Shown here: positions 1 to 7,237 of the stretch, piece by piece
Layout: each line of letters opens with the position of its first letter
Position numbering within the stretch: the first letter of the stretch is position 1
NCBI GenBank assembly: GCA_903970295.1
Contig: CAJCHQ010000891.1
Span: forward strand, 1 to 8,034
DNA: 8,034 nt
Reading direction: 5' to 3'
From: Bryobacterales bacterium
GTDB taxonomy: Bacteria; Cyanobacteriota; Vampirovibrionia; Obscuribacterales; Obscuribacteraceae
Position numbers and translations under genes: made by a program
The notes under the pieces: generated by a model
What the model saw: the letters and a program-made list of their open reading frames with translations, nothing else
Told to the model about the DNA's origin: nothing
The model's database searches: none

Positions 1-1686
<1,686 letters not shown>

Positions 1687-1724
1687 GACTTAGATCCTGA
1701 GTGTCACCCTAGGCTGAAAAACAG

Positions 1725-1753
1725 AGTATCTCAGCACTTTTCAAATATAACAA
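1725..1753 (-). promoter_or_regulatory. Possible promoter for ugd
   Basis: Read on the minus strand, TTGTTA (1748-1753) and GATACT (1725-1730) are separated by exactly 17 bases, 4 of 6 matches in each box to the sigma70 consensus. Transcription would begin about 30 bases upstream of the ugd GTG. The boxes are weak and the call rests on spacing and position alone. No convincing promoter for mazG was found in the same 141-base divergent gap, although an AT-rich TATAAC (1746-1751) lies there on the plus strand. Confidence 0.3.
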
Positions 1754-1827
1754 TAAGGTCGCGCAAATGTAATCCAAAGGCTCTCATGCTAGCCTCGCAA
1801 GGCGATTGGAAACAGCAGGGAATGAAG

Positions 1828-2625
1828 ATGACGAGCCATTTGGAAGCATTTATACAAACAGTTGCTCGCCTGCGCGGAAAAGACGGTTGCCCCTGGGACA
1901 GAGAACAAACGCACGCCAGCCTCGGGCGCTATTTGCTGGAAGAATCTTATGAGGTTTTGGAGGCAATTCACGACGGTGATCCCAAGAAGTTGCGCGAAGA
2001 GCTTGGCGACTTACTTTTGCAGATCATGCTCAACGCTCAAGTGGCGAAAGATGCCGGCGATTTCGACATCGAAGATGTCGCTCACGATATAAATGCCAAG
2101 ATGATCAGTCGTCATCCGCATGTATTTGCTGATGCGAAAGCAGAGAACGCCGATGCCGTCCTCAAACAATGGGACGAATTAAAAGATGCTGAGAAGAAAA
2201 ACAAAGGCGGCTCGGCGATCGACGGACCAGCCAGGACTCTGCCCGCCCTTTTGCAGGCATTGAAGATCTCAGAAAAGGCAGTGCATCAGGGCTTTGAATG
2301 GAGACATGAAGAAGAAATCTGGGAGCAACTGACGAGCGAGATTGCTGAGTTGAAGCAAGCCATGGCCGCACCGGATCTCGATAAGAAAAAAAGAGCCGAA
2401 AAAGCTTTTCGCGATCTGGAATTAGAATTCGGCGATGTTTTATTTACGATCGTCAATCTCGCTCGCTGGCATACAGTCGACCCGGAAGAGTCGCTTTTAC
2501 TGGCGATCGAAAAATTCAAAAAGCGTTTCCGCAAAATGGAAGAATTAGCAACGAAGCCGTTGAAAGAGTTGAGCTTCTCGGAATACGAACAGCTCTGGAT
2601 CGCCTCGAAAAAAGCGCTCAGTTGA
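1828..2625 (+). CDS. mazG: MazG nucleoside triphosphate pyrophosphohydrolase
   Basis: MazG hydrolyses (d)NTPs to monophosphate and pyrophosphate; in E. coli it also affects ppGpp levels and so survival in starvation. From the ATG at 1828 the protein has 265 residues, close to the 263 of E. coli, with two MazG domains. The N-terminal one has GCPWDREQTHASL (20-32), LLEESYEVLEAI (36-47) and LREELGDLLLQI (55-66), giving the metal-binding EExxE and ExxD acids. SRHPHVF (94-100) is the characteristic link. The C-terminal copy has EIAELKQA (171-178) and LELEFGDVLFTIVN (197-210), again with the acidic set intact. The frame is open back to 1612, but the family N-terminus begins here. AGGGA at 1817-1821 is 6 bases before ATG 1828, while ATG 1822 would be too close to it. 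The gene diverges from ugd, and its stop overlaps the tail of the convergent ftsQ (2618-2625). Confidence 0.95.
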   Translation: MTSHLEAFIQTVARLRGKDGCPWDREQTHASLGRYLLEESYEVLEAIHDGDPKKLREELGDLLLQIMLNAQVAKDAGDFDIEDVAHDINAKMISRHPHVFADAKAENADAVLKQWDELKDAEKKNKGGSAIDGPARTLPALLQALKISEKAVHQGFEWRHEEEIWEQLTSEIAELKQAMAAPDLDKKKRAEKAFRDLELEFGDVLFTIVNLARWHTVDPEESLLLAIEKFKKRFRKMEELATKPLKELSFSEYEQLWIASKKALS

Positions 2626-3445
2626 TCATGCGCTTGGGCAGGTCGCCCTTTTTCGCCACTTTCAAGGGAATGTTGTTATCCAGAGCCAGATCGACGTATT
2701 CGAGTTTGCCGCGCAAGGGCTCGATTGCGGTCATGACGCTCGCCAGTCGGCCCAGTCTGCGCGCCAGTGTTGTGTCCGGTGTGCCAAGCTTGAGCAGCAA
2801 GTCACCGTCTACAACACGCACATCATTGGGCTGGCGGATATCGACTGATTCAACCGGCATTTTGGTGAGAGTGCCTATGTAGGCTACCCAGCTCGCCCAC
2901 TGTGAAACTTCGGTGTTGTTCAATTTGAGATTGGCAGGTCCGTAGACTTTAAGTTCTGGTTGTTGGATGTCGGGGAAGTCTGTGATTGGAATCAGCCTTC
3001 CCGATTGAGCAATGATCGCGGTTGGCTCGCCTTCGGGGTCGTTGTAGAGAGTGGCCCAGGGATATTCTTCCAGGATTTCGATGACCAGTTTCGGATGCGG
3101 AAAAACATAACGCCGCACGAATGCATATTTGACCGCCCGCAACGTGCTGATGCGACTTTCCAATTTCTTGGGATCCATTTCGTAAATCGGCTTGTCTAGA
3201 TAGTCGGCGATCACAGATTTGATCTGATCGGTGGAAGCGACGAGATTTCCCCGCACAACGATGTCTTTGTCAGGGTCGGCGATCGTCCAGGGTACACGTT
3301 GAAGACCATAGAACCCAACACCGAGCAAACAAAGCAAGACAAGATAGCGGAGGAATTGTCGGCGCAAACGAGCTGATTTAGCCCCTTTCCGCTTTTGCCG
3401 CCGGGTGCGAATCCATTCTTGGCGCTGATCCAATTTCACAGCCAT
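2618..3445 (-). CDS. ftsQ: Cell division protein FtsQ (POTRA domain, DivIB family)
   Basis: FtsQ/DivIB is a bitopic membrane protein that links early and late divisome proteins and works with FtsL and FtsB to control septal peptidoglycan synthesis. From ATG 3445 it has 275 residues. There is a strongly basic cytosolic tail (1-33, many Arg and Lys), one membrane helix (about 34-48, LVLLCLLGVGF), then a POTRA-like domain (about 60-127, VVRGN...PKLVIEILEEYPWATLY). The beta-rich FtsQ domain follows, with the usual SGRLIP (148-153) and the late LEYVDLALDNNIPLKV (248-263). The ATG shares its A with the dapF TGA (TGATG at 3443-3447), and GAGGTG lies 8 bases upstream, so this start is preferred to the TTG two codons earlier. 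Pairing with dapF instead of murC/ddl/ftsA is uncommon. The identity is good from the fold pattern; sequence identity within this family is always low. Confidence 0.88.
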   Translation of the reverse strand: MAVKLDQRQEWIRTRRQKRKGAKSARLRRQFLRYLVLLCLLGVGFYGLQRVPWTIADPDKDIVVRGNLVASTDQIKSVIADYLDKPIYEMDPKKLESRISTLRAVKYAFVRRYVFPHPKLVIEILEEYPWATLYNDPEGEPTAIIAQSGRLIPITDFPDIQQPELKVYGPANLKLNNTEVSQWASWVAYIGTLTKMPVESVDIRQPNDVRVVDGDLLLKLGTPDTTLARRLGRLASVMTAIEPLRGKLEYVDLALDNNIPLKVAKKGDLPKRMIN

Positions 3446-4503
3446 CAGCAAGCCACCTCGTGCAAACCAGGCAGAGGCAAGGCGAATTCGGTCGCGGCGA
3501 CATTCAACCTACCAGCAAAGACAATCGTGGCCGGACCGGTCAAGCGCACGTGTTCATCTTTTGTCGACCATTCGAGCGACAGCGGACCACCTTCTAAATC
3601 CACGACAGCGCGCCGCTCCAATCGCTTTTCCAAATTGCCGGCGACGATTGTAGCCGCTGCCGCGCTACCGCAGGCCAGTGTGCGACCACAACCTCGTTCA
3701 AAGACGATCAAGCGCACATGGTCGGGTTTTTGACTGCAAGCGAAATTGACATTGACTCCCTCCGGAAAGATTGGGTGTCGCTGCAATTCTTCGGCGATTT
3801 CTTGCAAAGCTTTGAGCTGGGTCTGAGTTGGCTTGGTGACATTATTGCCCCCCAGATCATCGAATATGACGCAGTGAGGATTACCCATCCCCACAGCCGT
3901 CGCGACAATCTCGGCTTTTCCAGCCGATAGAGCAATTTTTTGTTTGATGAAGGGGCTATCCTGGCTGGCGGAGATGGGGATTTCGGCCGGTGCCATGAGC
4001 GGTTTGCCAAGATCGACTGTGATCTGGGCAGGGCTGACGAAATCAACTTCGATATTGCCCACACCAGTAGATAGGGAAAAATTCGCACCATCCAGCAATC
4101 CTTGATTTTCCAACCAGAGGGCGGCACAGCGCAGACCATTGCCACACATGGACGACCAGCTGCCATCTCTGTTTGTATAGGTCCAGGCGTAGCGGACGCT
4201 GCCGCGAAAGGGGTATTGCTGGACGAACGGTGGAATTTCTTTCTTCGATTCGTGGTCGAAAATGACGATCAGCCCATCGGCGCCGACTCCGAAGTGATCG
4301 GCACAGAGTGCTTTTGCCCACAATGGCGCATAGTCTTGCCACTGGGCAATGAGCTCGGGACCGCCCAGCCTGAATAGATCGGACGCGCTGAGGACAACGA
4401 AATCGTTGCCCAGTCCCTGCATTTTGGTGAAAGGTAGAATCAAACCCGGATAAGCCTCGCGGGCACTCACGCCCGAACGATTATAACTGTTCAAGCTTGA
4501 CAT
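3445..4503 (-). CDS. dapF: Diaminopimelate epimerase
   Basis: DapF interconverts LL- and meso-diaminopimelate by a two-cysteine, cofactor-free mechanism, feeding lysine and peptidoglycan synthesis. Both active-site motifs are present: MCGNGLRC (119-126, Cys120) and ERGCGRTLACGS (269-280, Cys278). Substrate residues are in register with the family: Asn33 in GLGNDF, Asn111 nine residues before Cys120, Asn208 in GNPH, Asn251 and Glu269. The residue pair after Cys278-Gly is Ser-Ala where Ser/Thr-Gly is usual. At 352 residues it is longer than the typical ~275. The excess comes from about 20 residues at the N-terminus, an insertion near 83-104 and a long tail. The ATG at 4503 has no clear Shine-Dalgarno. 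A TTG at 4443 (codon 21) would give the classical MxLxFTKMxGLGNDF start, so the true start is unsure. The gene overlaps ftsQ by one base and is likely co-transcribed with it. Confidence 0.94.
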   Translation of the reverse strand: MSSLNSYNRSGVSAREAYPGLILPFTKMQGLGNDFVVLSASDLFRLGGPELIAQWQDYAPLWAKALCADHFGVGADGLIVIFDHESKKEIPPFVQQYPFRGSVRYAWTYTNRDGSWSSMCGNGLRCAALWLENQGLLDGANFSLSTGVGNIEVDFVSPAQITVDLGKPLMAPAEIPISASQDSPFIKQKIALSAGKAEIVATAVGMGNPHCVIFDDLGGNNVTKPTQTQLKALQEIAEELQRHPIFPEGVNVNFACSQKPDHVRLIVFERGCGRTLACGSAAAATIVAGNLEKRLERRAVVDLEGGPLSLEWSTKDEHVRLTGPATIVFAGRLNVAATEFALPLPGLHEVAC

Positions 4504-4640
4504 GGGCGGTAAATGCGAACGTTCTTAGGTATAAGCTGGATCGATACGGGTACCGTGCGGCTTTGCAACTCTTCGATATGCAAAGTTTTGCGATCGCATA
4601 TTCCATCGATTAATAATCAACTCAATTTTCAGGAGCGAAT

Positions 4641-4679
4641 TAGAAAAATCGGCACCTGAAATCTATAAATGCAGATTTC
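4641..4679 (+). promoter_or_regulatory. Possible upstream promoter with an inverted repeat over its -10 box
   Basis: TAGAAA (4641-4646) and TATAAA (4664-4669) are 17 bases apart, 4/6 and 5/6 matches to sigma70 boxes. A perfect 7-base inverted repeat, GAAATCT (4658-4664) and AGATTTC (4673-4679), straddles the -10 box, as a repressor operator would. If used, it would give a leader of more than 350 bases that includes the dyad at 4759-4840. Weak evidence; the promoter at 4836-4864 is better. Confidence 0.3.
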
Positions 4680-4758
4680 TTCGCGCCCAACTAAGATTAA
4701 TTTCGCTCGCTGGCCACGCGAAGATATATGCGTTTCTCAATCTAGCTCCTGGCGGCAA

Positions 4759-4840
4759 GCCAGAAGGCAGACAGCAACCGAGCTTCCAGAGTCATGACCA
4801 GGGGAAGAGGAGGTCCAGCCGCCTAAATCTGCCTCTTGGC
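4759..4840. repeat. Long imperfect inverted repeat (13-base arms)
   Basis: The arm at 4759-4771 (GCCAGAAGGCAGA) is complementary to 4828-4840 (TCTGCCTCTTGGC) with one mismatch and one wobble, giving a 13-position stem closing a 56-base interior. Inside, CTTCC (4783-4787) can pair with GGAAG (4803-4807). The right arm runs into the -35 box of the promoter at 4836-4864. It may be an RNA fold in a longer transcript or paired DNA sites for a regulator; the symmetry alone does not decide. Confidence 0.45.
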
Positions 4841-4864
4841 AAGCATTATCAATTTCCTTAAAAT
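4836..4864 (+). promoter_or_regulatory. Probable sigma70-type promoter for the zinc-ribbon gene and rsmH cluster
   Basis: TTGGCA (4836-4841) and TAAAAT (4859-4864) are separated by exactly 17 bases, with 5 of 6 matches in each box. This is the best promoter match in the window. Transcription would begin near 4871, leaving a leader of about 170 bases before the ATG at 5045. With short gaps from there to rsmH and the ftsL-like gene, it probably drives the whole plus-strand cluster. Confidence 0.6.
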
Positions 4865-4892
4865 TGTTAAATCTACTCAGACAACTGAAAGA

Positions 4893-4908
4893 CCGGGACT
4901 TACCCCGG
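4893..4908 (+). promoter_or_regulatory. Small GC-rich hairpin near the 5' end of the leader
   Basis: CCGGG (4893-4897) and CCCGG (4904-4908) form a 5-pair stem with a 6-base loop, about 20 bases after the predicted transcription start. It has no following T-run, so it is not an intrinsic terminator; it could protect the 5' end or be part of a larger leader fold. Confidence 0.4.
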
Positions 4909-4937
4909 GTATTAGAGAAATATAGGGAAAACAAATC

Positions 4938-5041
4938 GGAACACTGAGCTGAGCAGTTTTAGCAAGTGGTCTCAGTTCCCGCGCGTGGAATTCTGAATTC
5001 CAGCCTTACGTTGTCTCTCCTCCTCCTTCTAAGGGACTGAG
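4938..5041 (+). promoter_or_regulatory. Leader with mutually exclusive pairings; candidate translational switch
   Basis: The segment CTCAGTTCCC (4971-4980) can pair with GGGACTGAG (5033-5041): nine pairs with one bulged T. That helix buries the Shine-Dalgarno AAGGGA (5031-5036) of the gene starting at 5045. The same segment can instead pair with GGAACACTGAG (4938-4948): ACTGAG/CTCAGT plus GGA/TCC around a 2-base bulge, which would leave the Shine-Dalgarno free. Between the arms lie a near-perfect palindrome (TGGAATTC, T, GAATTCCA; 4986-5002) and a pyrimidine run (5013-5030). This is the anti-sequestor/sequestor layout of riboswitches and protein-controlled leaders. It matches no class I know; chance pairing cannot be excluded. 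Confidence 0.45.
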
Positions 5042-5044
5042 TTA

Positions 5045-5509
5045 ATGTTCAACCAAAGCTATCAACAACTCTCGTTTCATCAGCAAATTATTGCGCTTAA
5101 TGCCAATTACCCTTGCCCGCGCTGCAGTTGCGGCACTCTCGAGCCGTTTGGATTGACCGAAACCTTCAAGTGCAGCAGTTGCGAGCGCAACTATGTGCCA
5201 TTGCGCGGCGGTCGCACCCTGACGCCGGCTAACAGAATGGGCTGCAAGATCGCTCCGACCTACTGGTGGGATGGCTTGCGCTGGCACTGGTCAGGCACAA
5301 CCGCCACGGCCAAGCAGCTTTGCACGATCGTAGCCGTTTTCTTCATTCCGTTGATTCTTCTCAATGTCAGCATCTATCTGAATCTCTGGGCCGACAAGCC
5401 CGAGTGGTGCAGCCCGATGTTGATGACAGCCGTTCTTGGTCTTTTGACCACTCAGCTTATATACTTGCTGTGCTGGGATTTTGATTTTCTGACCAAGAAG
5501 AAGTCATAG
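5045..5509 (+). CDS. Uncharacterised zinc-ribbon protein with two membrane helices
   Basis: The function is not known. The 154 residues begin with a short polar stretch, then a zinc-ribbon-like pair of knuckles: YPCPRCSCGTLEP (Cys24, Cys27, extra Cys29) and FKCSSCERNY (Cys43, Cys46). A tryptophan-rich segment follows, WWDGLRWHWSG (74-84). Two hydrophobic helices come next, about 92-113 (CTIVAVFFIPLILLNVSIYLNL) and 124-143, ending in a Lys-rich tail. The layout suggests a small inner-membrane protein with both termini in the cytosol. The ATG at 5045 has AAGGGA 8 bases upstream, and that site may be sequestered by the leader. It lies 6 bases before rsmH in the same frame, so co-expression is likely. 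The ribbon-then-WxWxGxxW layout recalls a conserved hypothetical family in cyanobacteria, from memory and unverified. It occupies the place where mraZ is often found but is unrelated to MraZ. Confidence 0.85.
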   Translation: MFNQSYQQLSFHQQIIALNANYPCPRCSCGTLEPFGLTETFKCSSCERNYVPLRGGRTLTPANRMGCKIAPTYWWDGLRWHWSGTTATAKQLCTIVAVFFIPLILLNVSIYLNLWADKPEWCSPMLMTAVLGLLTTQLIYLLCWDFDFLTKKKS

Positions 5510-5515
5510 GCTTTA

Positions 5516-6598
5516 GTGACCGAAAAAGACGTTCGCGCCGACAAACAGACTGATGGCTTGCAGCATGCATCTGTTTTGTTGAAAGAATCGCTCGACTGTC
5601 TGAACATTCGCGCCGGTCTGACTTACATCGATGCCACGGCGGGAGCCGGGGGCCACCTCAAGGGCATAGCGGCAGAGCTTGGTCGGCAGGTGCACTCGAC
5701 TGCGGCAGCAGCCGGCGAAACAGCTGCGAACTACGTCTTGCCTGGCACCACTTCCTCTGTCACCACGCCTGGTGTCATCGGTATCGATCGTGATAAAAAG
5801 ACACTCGATACTTTGCGTGAGGAACTGAAGGAGCATCCGGTGGGGCTGTATCATGCCAATTTCACAGAGATTGGCAGCGTTCTGGAGCAAGCCGGCATTA
5901 GCACCGTGACTGGTGGCATACTGGCCGACCTCGGTGTTTCGTCAATGCAAATCGATGATCCTGAGAGAGGCTTCAGCTTTCTCAAAGATGGCCCACTCGA
6001 TATGCGAATGGACAATACCCAAAGCCTGACGGCGTGGGATGTTGCCAACCACTGGCGGGAGCAGGATTTAGCCGACATCATCTATCAATATGGTGAAGAA
6101 CGTTACAGTCGAGCGATCGCCCGCAATATAGTGAAATCACGGCCGGTGCATACGACATTGCAACTCGCCGATATTATTTCTCGCTCAGTCAGATATAGCA
6201 ACTCCGCCCGAAAAGGTCACGCAAAGCGCAATTCGGCGGGCCGCAGCCACGATCACATACATCCGGCAACGCGAACATTTCAAGCAATCAGAATCGCTGT
6301 TAATGACGAATTATCTAGCTTGAGAAAATTTCTAGATCAATCTGTTTCATTCTTGGCACCAGGCGCAAGGCTAGTGGTGATAACGTTTCACAGTCTCGAA
6401 GATAGAATGGTTAAACAGTTTCTCAGGCAAAAAGCAGCATCTTGTCATTGCCCGCCAAAGCAACCACAGTGCACTTGCGGAGGAAAAAGTGAGCTGCTGA
6501 TAATCACTAAAAAACCGATTGTTGCTGATTCCGAAGAAGTTGTTGCCAATATCCGGAGTCGTAGTGCTAAACTACGAGCGGGAGAAAAGATAGGTTAG
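5516..6598 (+). CDS. rsmH: 16S rRNA (cytosine(1402)-N(4))-methyltransferase RsmH (MraW)
   Basis: RsmH methylates N4 of C1402 in the decoding centre of 16S rRNA using S-adenosylmethionine. The 360 residues show the family markers: HASVLLKESLDCL (17-29), the SAM-binding DATAGAGGH (39-47), GIDRD (89-93), ADLGVSSMQID (137-147), RGFSF.KDGPLDMRMD (151-166), HPATRTFQAIRIAVNDEL (249-266) and ITFHSLEDRMVK (289-300). A late CHCPP...CTCGG segment (310-322) occurs in many members. The family is usually about 310 residues. The extra length is mainly an Ala/Thr/Ser-rich insertion at about 57-85, between the SAM-binding loop and the acidic GIDRD, and a short basic insertion near 228-246. The start is GTG at 5516, six bases after the previous stop with only a weak AGG before it, so translational coupling is plausible. 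The stop TAG overlaps the Shine-Dalgarno of the next gene. Confidence 0.96.
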   Translation: MTEKDVRADKQTDGLQHASVLLKESLDCLNIRAGLTYIDATAGAGGHLKGIAAELGRQVHSTAAAAGETAANYVLPGTTSSVTTPGVIGIDRDKKTLDTLREELKEHPVGLYHANFTEIGSVLEQAGISTVTGGILADLGVSSMQIDDPERGFSFLKDGPLDMRMDNTQSLTAWDVANHWREQDLADIIYQYGEERYSRAIARNIVKSRPVHTTLQLADIISRSVRYSNSARKGHAKRNSAGRSHDHIHPATRTFQAIRIAVNDELSSLRKFLDQSVSFLAPGARLVVITFHSLEDRMVKQFLRQKAASCHCPPKQPQCTCGGKSELLIITKKPIVADSEEVVANIRSRSAKLRAGEKIG

Positions 6599-6608
6599 GA
6601 GTATATAC

Positions 6609-7187
6609 ATGCCGAACGCACTATCAGTACGCAGCATCCGACAAGAAGACATCGCCGACTACCTCAATGGTGGTGCCTCTGCAGTTGCTGATACTGGCGT
6701 CGCGCTTCCGACTTTCCCCCGCACCGCTCAAACGTCTGCAGATAAGACATCCCGGCAGGGACGCCATCTCAACGCAGCAGCAGCACGCACCATTCATGTG
6801 GCGCCGACCCGCCCGCAGTTGGTACCACAGATAGTTCCAACTCCCCAGGGTCGTCGCACACCACTAGTAGTGCGAGCCAATCGGGCACTGCGCACGGTGC
6901 TTGTCGCCTTATGCGGAGTAGCCATTCTTGGATATGGTCTGGATGTTGCTTCATCTCATGATGTAGGTAAGCTGCAAGACCAGGCACGCCGCTTGAACGA
7001 ACAGAATTCAGAATTATCAGCCCAACTCCTTAAAGCAATTTCTTACCAGGGTATCCAGGAAAACGTACTGGGCAAATTCGGTCTGCAAACAGCCCAGCAC
7101 GTGATCATCGCCAGAGAAGTGCCACCACCTAAAGTGCCGGTCTTCAAAGGCAACAAACATGGTCTCCCGGTGATGGCTGGTTTTTAA
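6609..7187 (+). CDS. FtsL-like bitopic division protein (coiled coil)
   Basis: This 192-residue protein sits exactly where ftsL lies in dcw clusters, between rsmH and the ftsI-type penicillin-binding protein. It has one membrane helix (about 95-113, RTVLVALCGVAILGYGLDV) followed by a heptad-like segment (118-146, HDVGKLQDQARRLNEQNSEL...), as in FtsL, which pairs with FtsB and FtsQ in the periplasm. The part after the coil (LGKFGLQTAQHVIIAREVPPPKVP, about 154-177) fits the usual short Pro-rich end. It is odd in having a cytosolic N-terminus of about 92 residues, polar and rich in Ala, Pro, Thr and Arg and probably disordered; FtsL tails are usually much shorter. The ATG at 6609 has AGGAG (6597-6601) 7 bases upstream, overlapping the rsmH stop. 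FtsL is recognised by layout more than by sequence, so the name is inferred. Confidence 0.75.
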   Translation: MPNALSVRSIRQEDIADYLNGGASAVADTGVALPTFPRTAQTSADKTSRQGRHLNAAAARTIHVAPTRPQLVPQIVPTPQGRRTPLVVRANRALRTVLVALCGVAILGYGLDVASSHDVGKLQDQARRLNEQNSELSAQLLKAISYQGIQENVLGKFGLQTAQHVIIAREVPPPKVPVFKGNKHGLPVMAGF

Positions 7188-7191
7188 CCCC

Positions 7192-7210
7192 GGCGCATGA
7201 TTTATGCGCC
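7192..7210 (+). other. Perfect hairpin after the ftsL-like gene
   Basis: GGCGCAT (7192-7198) and ATGCGCC (7204-7210) form a 7-pair stem with a 5-base loop, starting 5 bases after the stop codon. No T-run follows, so it is unlikely to be an intrinsic terminator; it could stabilise or define the 3' end of an upstream message, or reduce read-through. Confidence 0.5.
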
Positions 7211-7213
7211 AAT

Positions 7214-7237
7214 GGCGAACCGGCTGGCGGTTGCGCC
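7214..7237 (+). other. Second hairpin in the ftsL-ftsI gap
   Basis: GGCGAACCG (7214-7222) pairs with CGGTT-G-CGCC (7228-7237): nine pairs with one bulged G and a 5-base loop. It follows the first hairpin by three bases and directly precedes the tandem duplication. The pair of hairpins makes this 91-base gap the most structured gap of the plus-strand cluster apart from the leader. Confidence 0.45.

Larger units (their letters stand above)
4504..5044. other. 541-base divergent intergenic region between dapF and the zinc-ribbon gene
   Basis: No convincing protein gene lies here; a 65-codon minus-strand frame at 4737-4934 has no homology that I recognise and no ribosome binding site. The left part (4504-4740) is AT-rich with several dyads: CTTTGCA (4561-4567) with TGCAAAG (4579-4585), a full HIP1 octamer GCGATCGC (4590-4597), and GAAATCT/AGATTTC (4658-4679). 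The middle part (4741-4860) holds a long imperfect inverted repeat and a good promoter. The right part (4871-5044) is the structured leader of the downstream gene. I found no well-formed promoter for dapF on the minus strand and no intrinsic terminator with a T-run. No known structured RNA (RNase P RNA, 6S, SRP RNA, tmRNA, common riboswitches) was recognised. Confidence 0.6.

Noticed and set aside
4893..4912. CCGGG/CCCGG hairpin as an intrinsic terminator.
   Set aside because: No run of T follows the stem, and it lies just after the best promoter of the window.
4737..4934. 65-codon minus-strand frame in the dapF leader-side gap.
   Set aside because: No recognisable family or ribosome binding site; the same DNA is better explained as promoter, dyad and leader of the plus-strand cluster.
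4741..5044. A known structured RNA (RNase P, 6S, SRP, tmRNA, common riboswitches).
   Set aside because: The hallmark sequences of each were looked for on both strands and not seen; a covariance-model search was not possible here.
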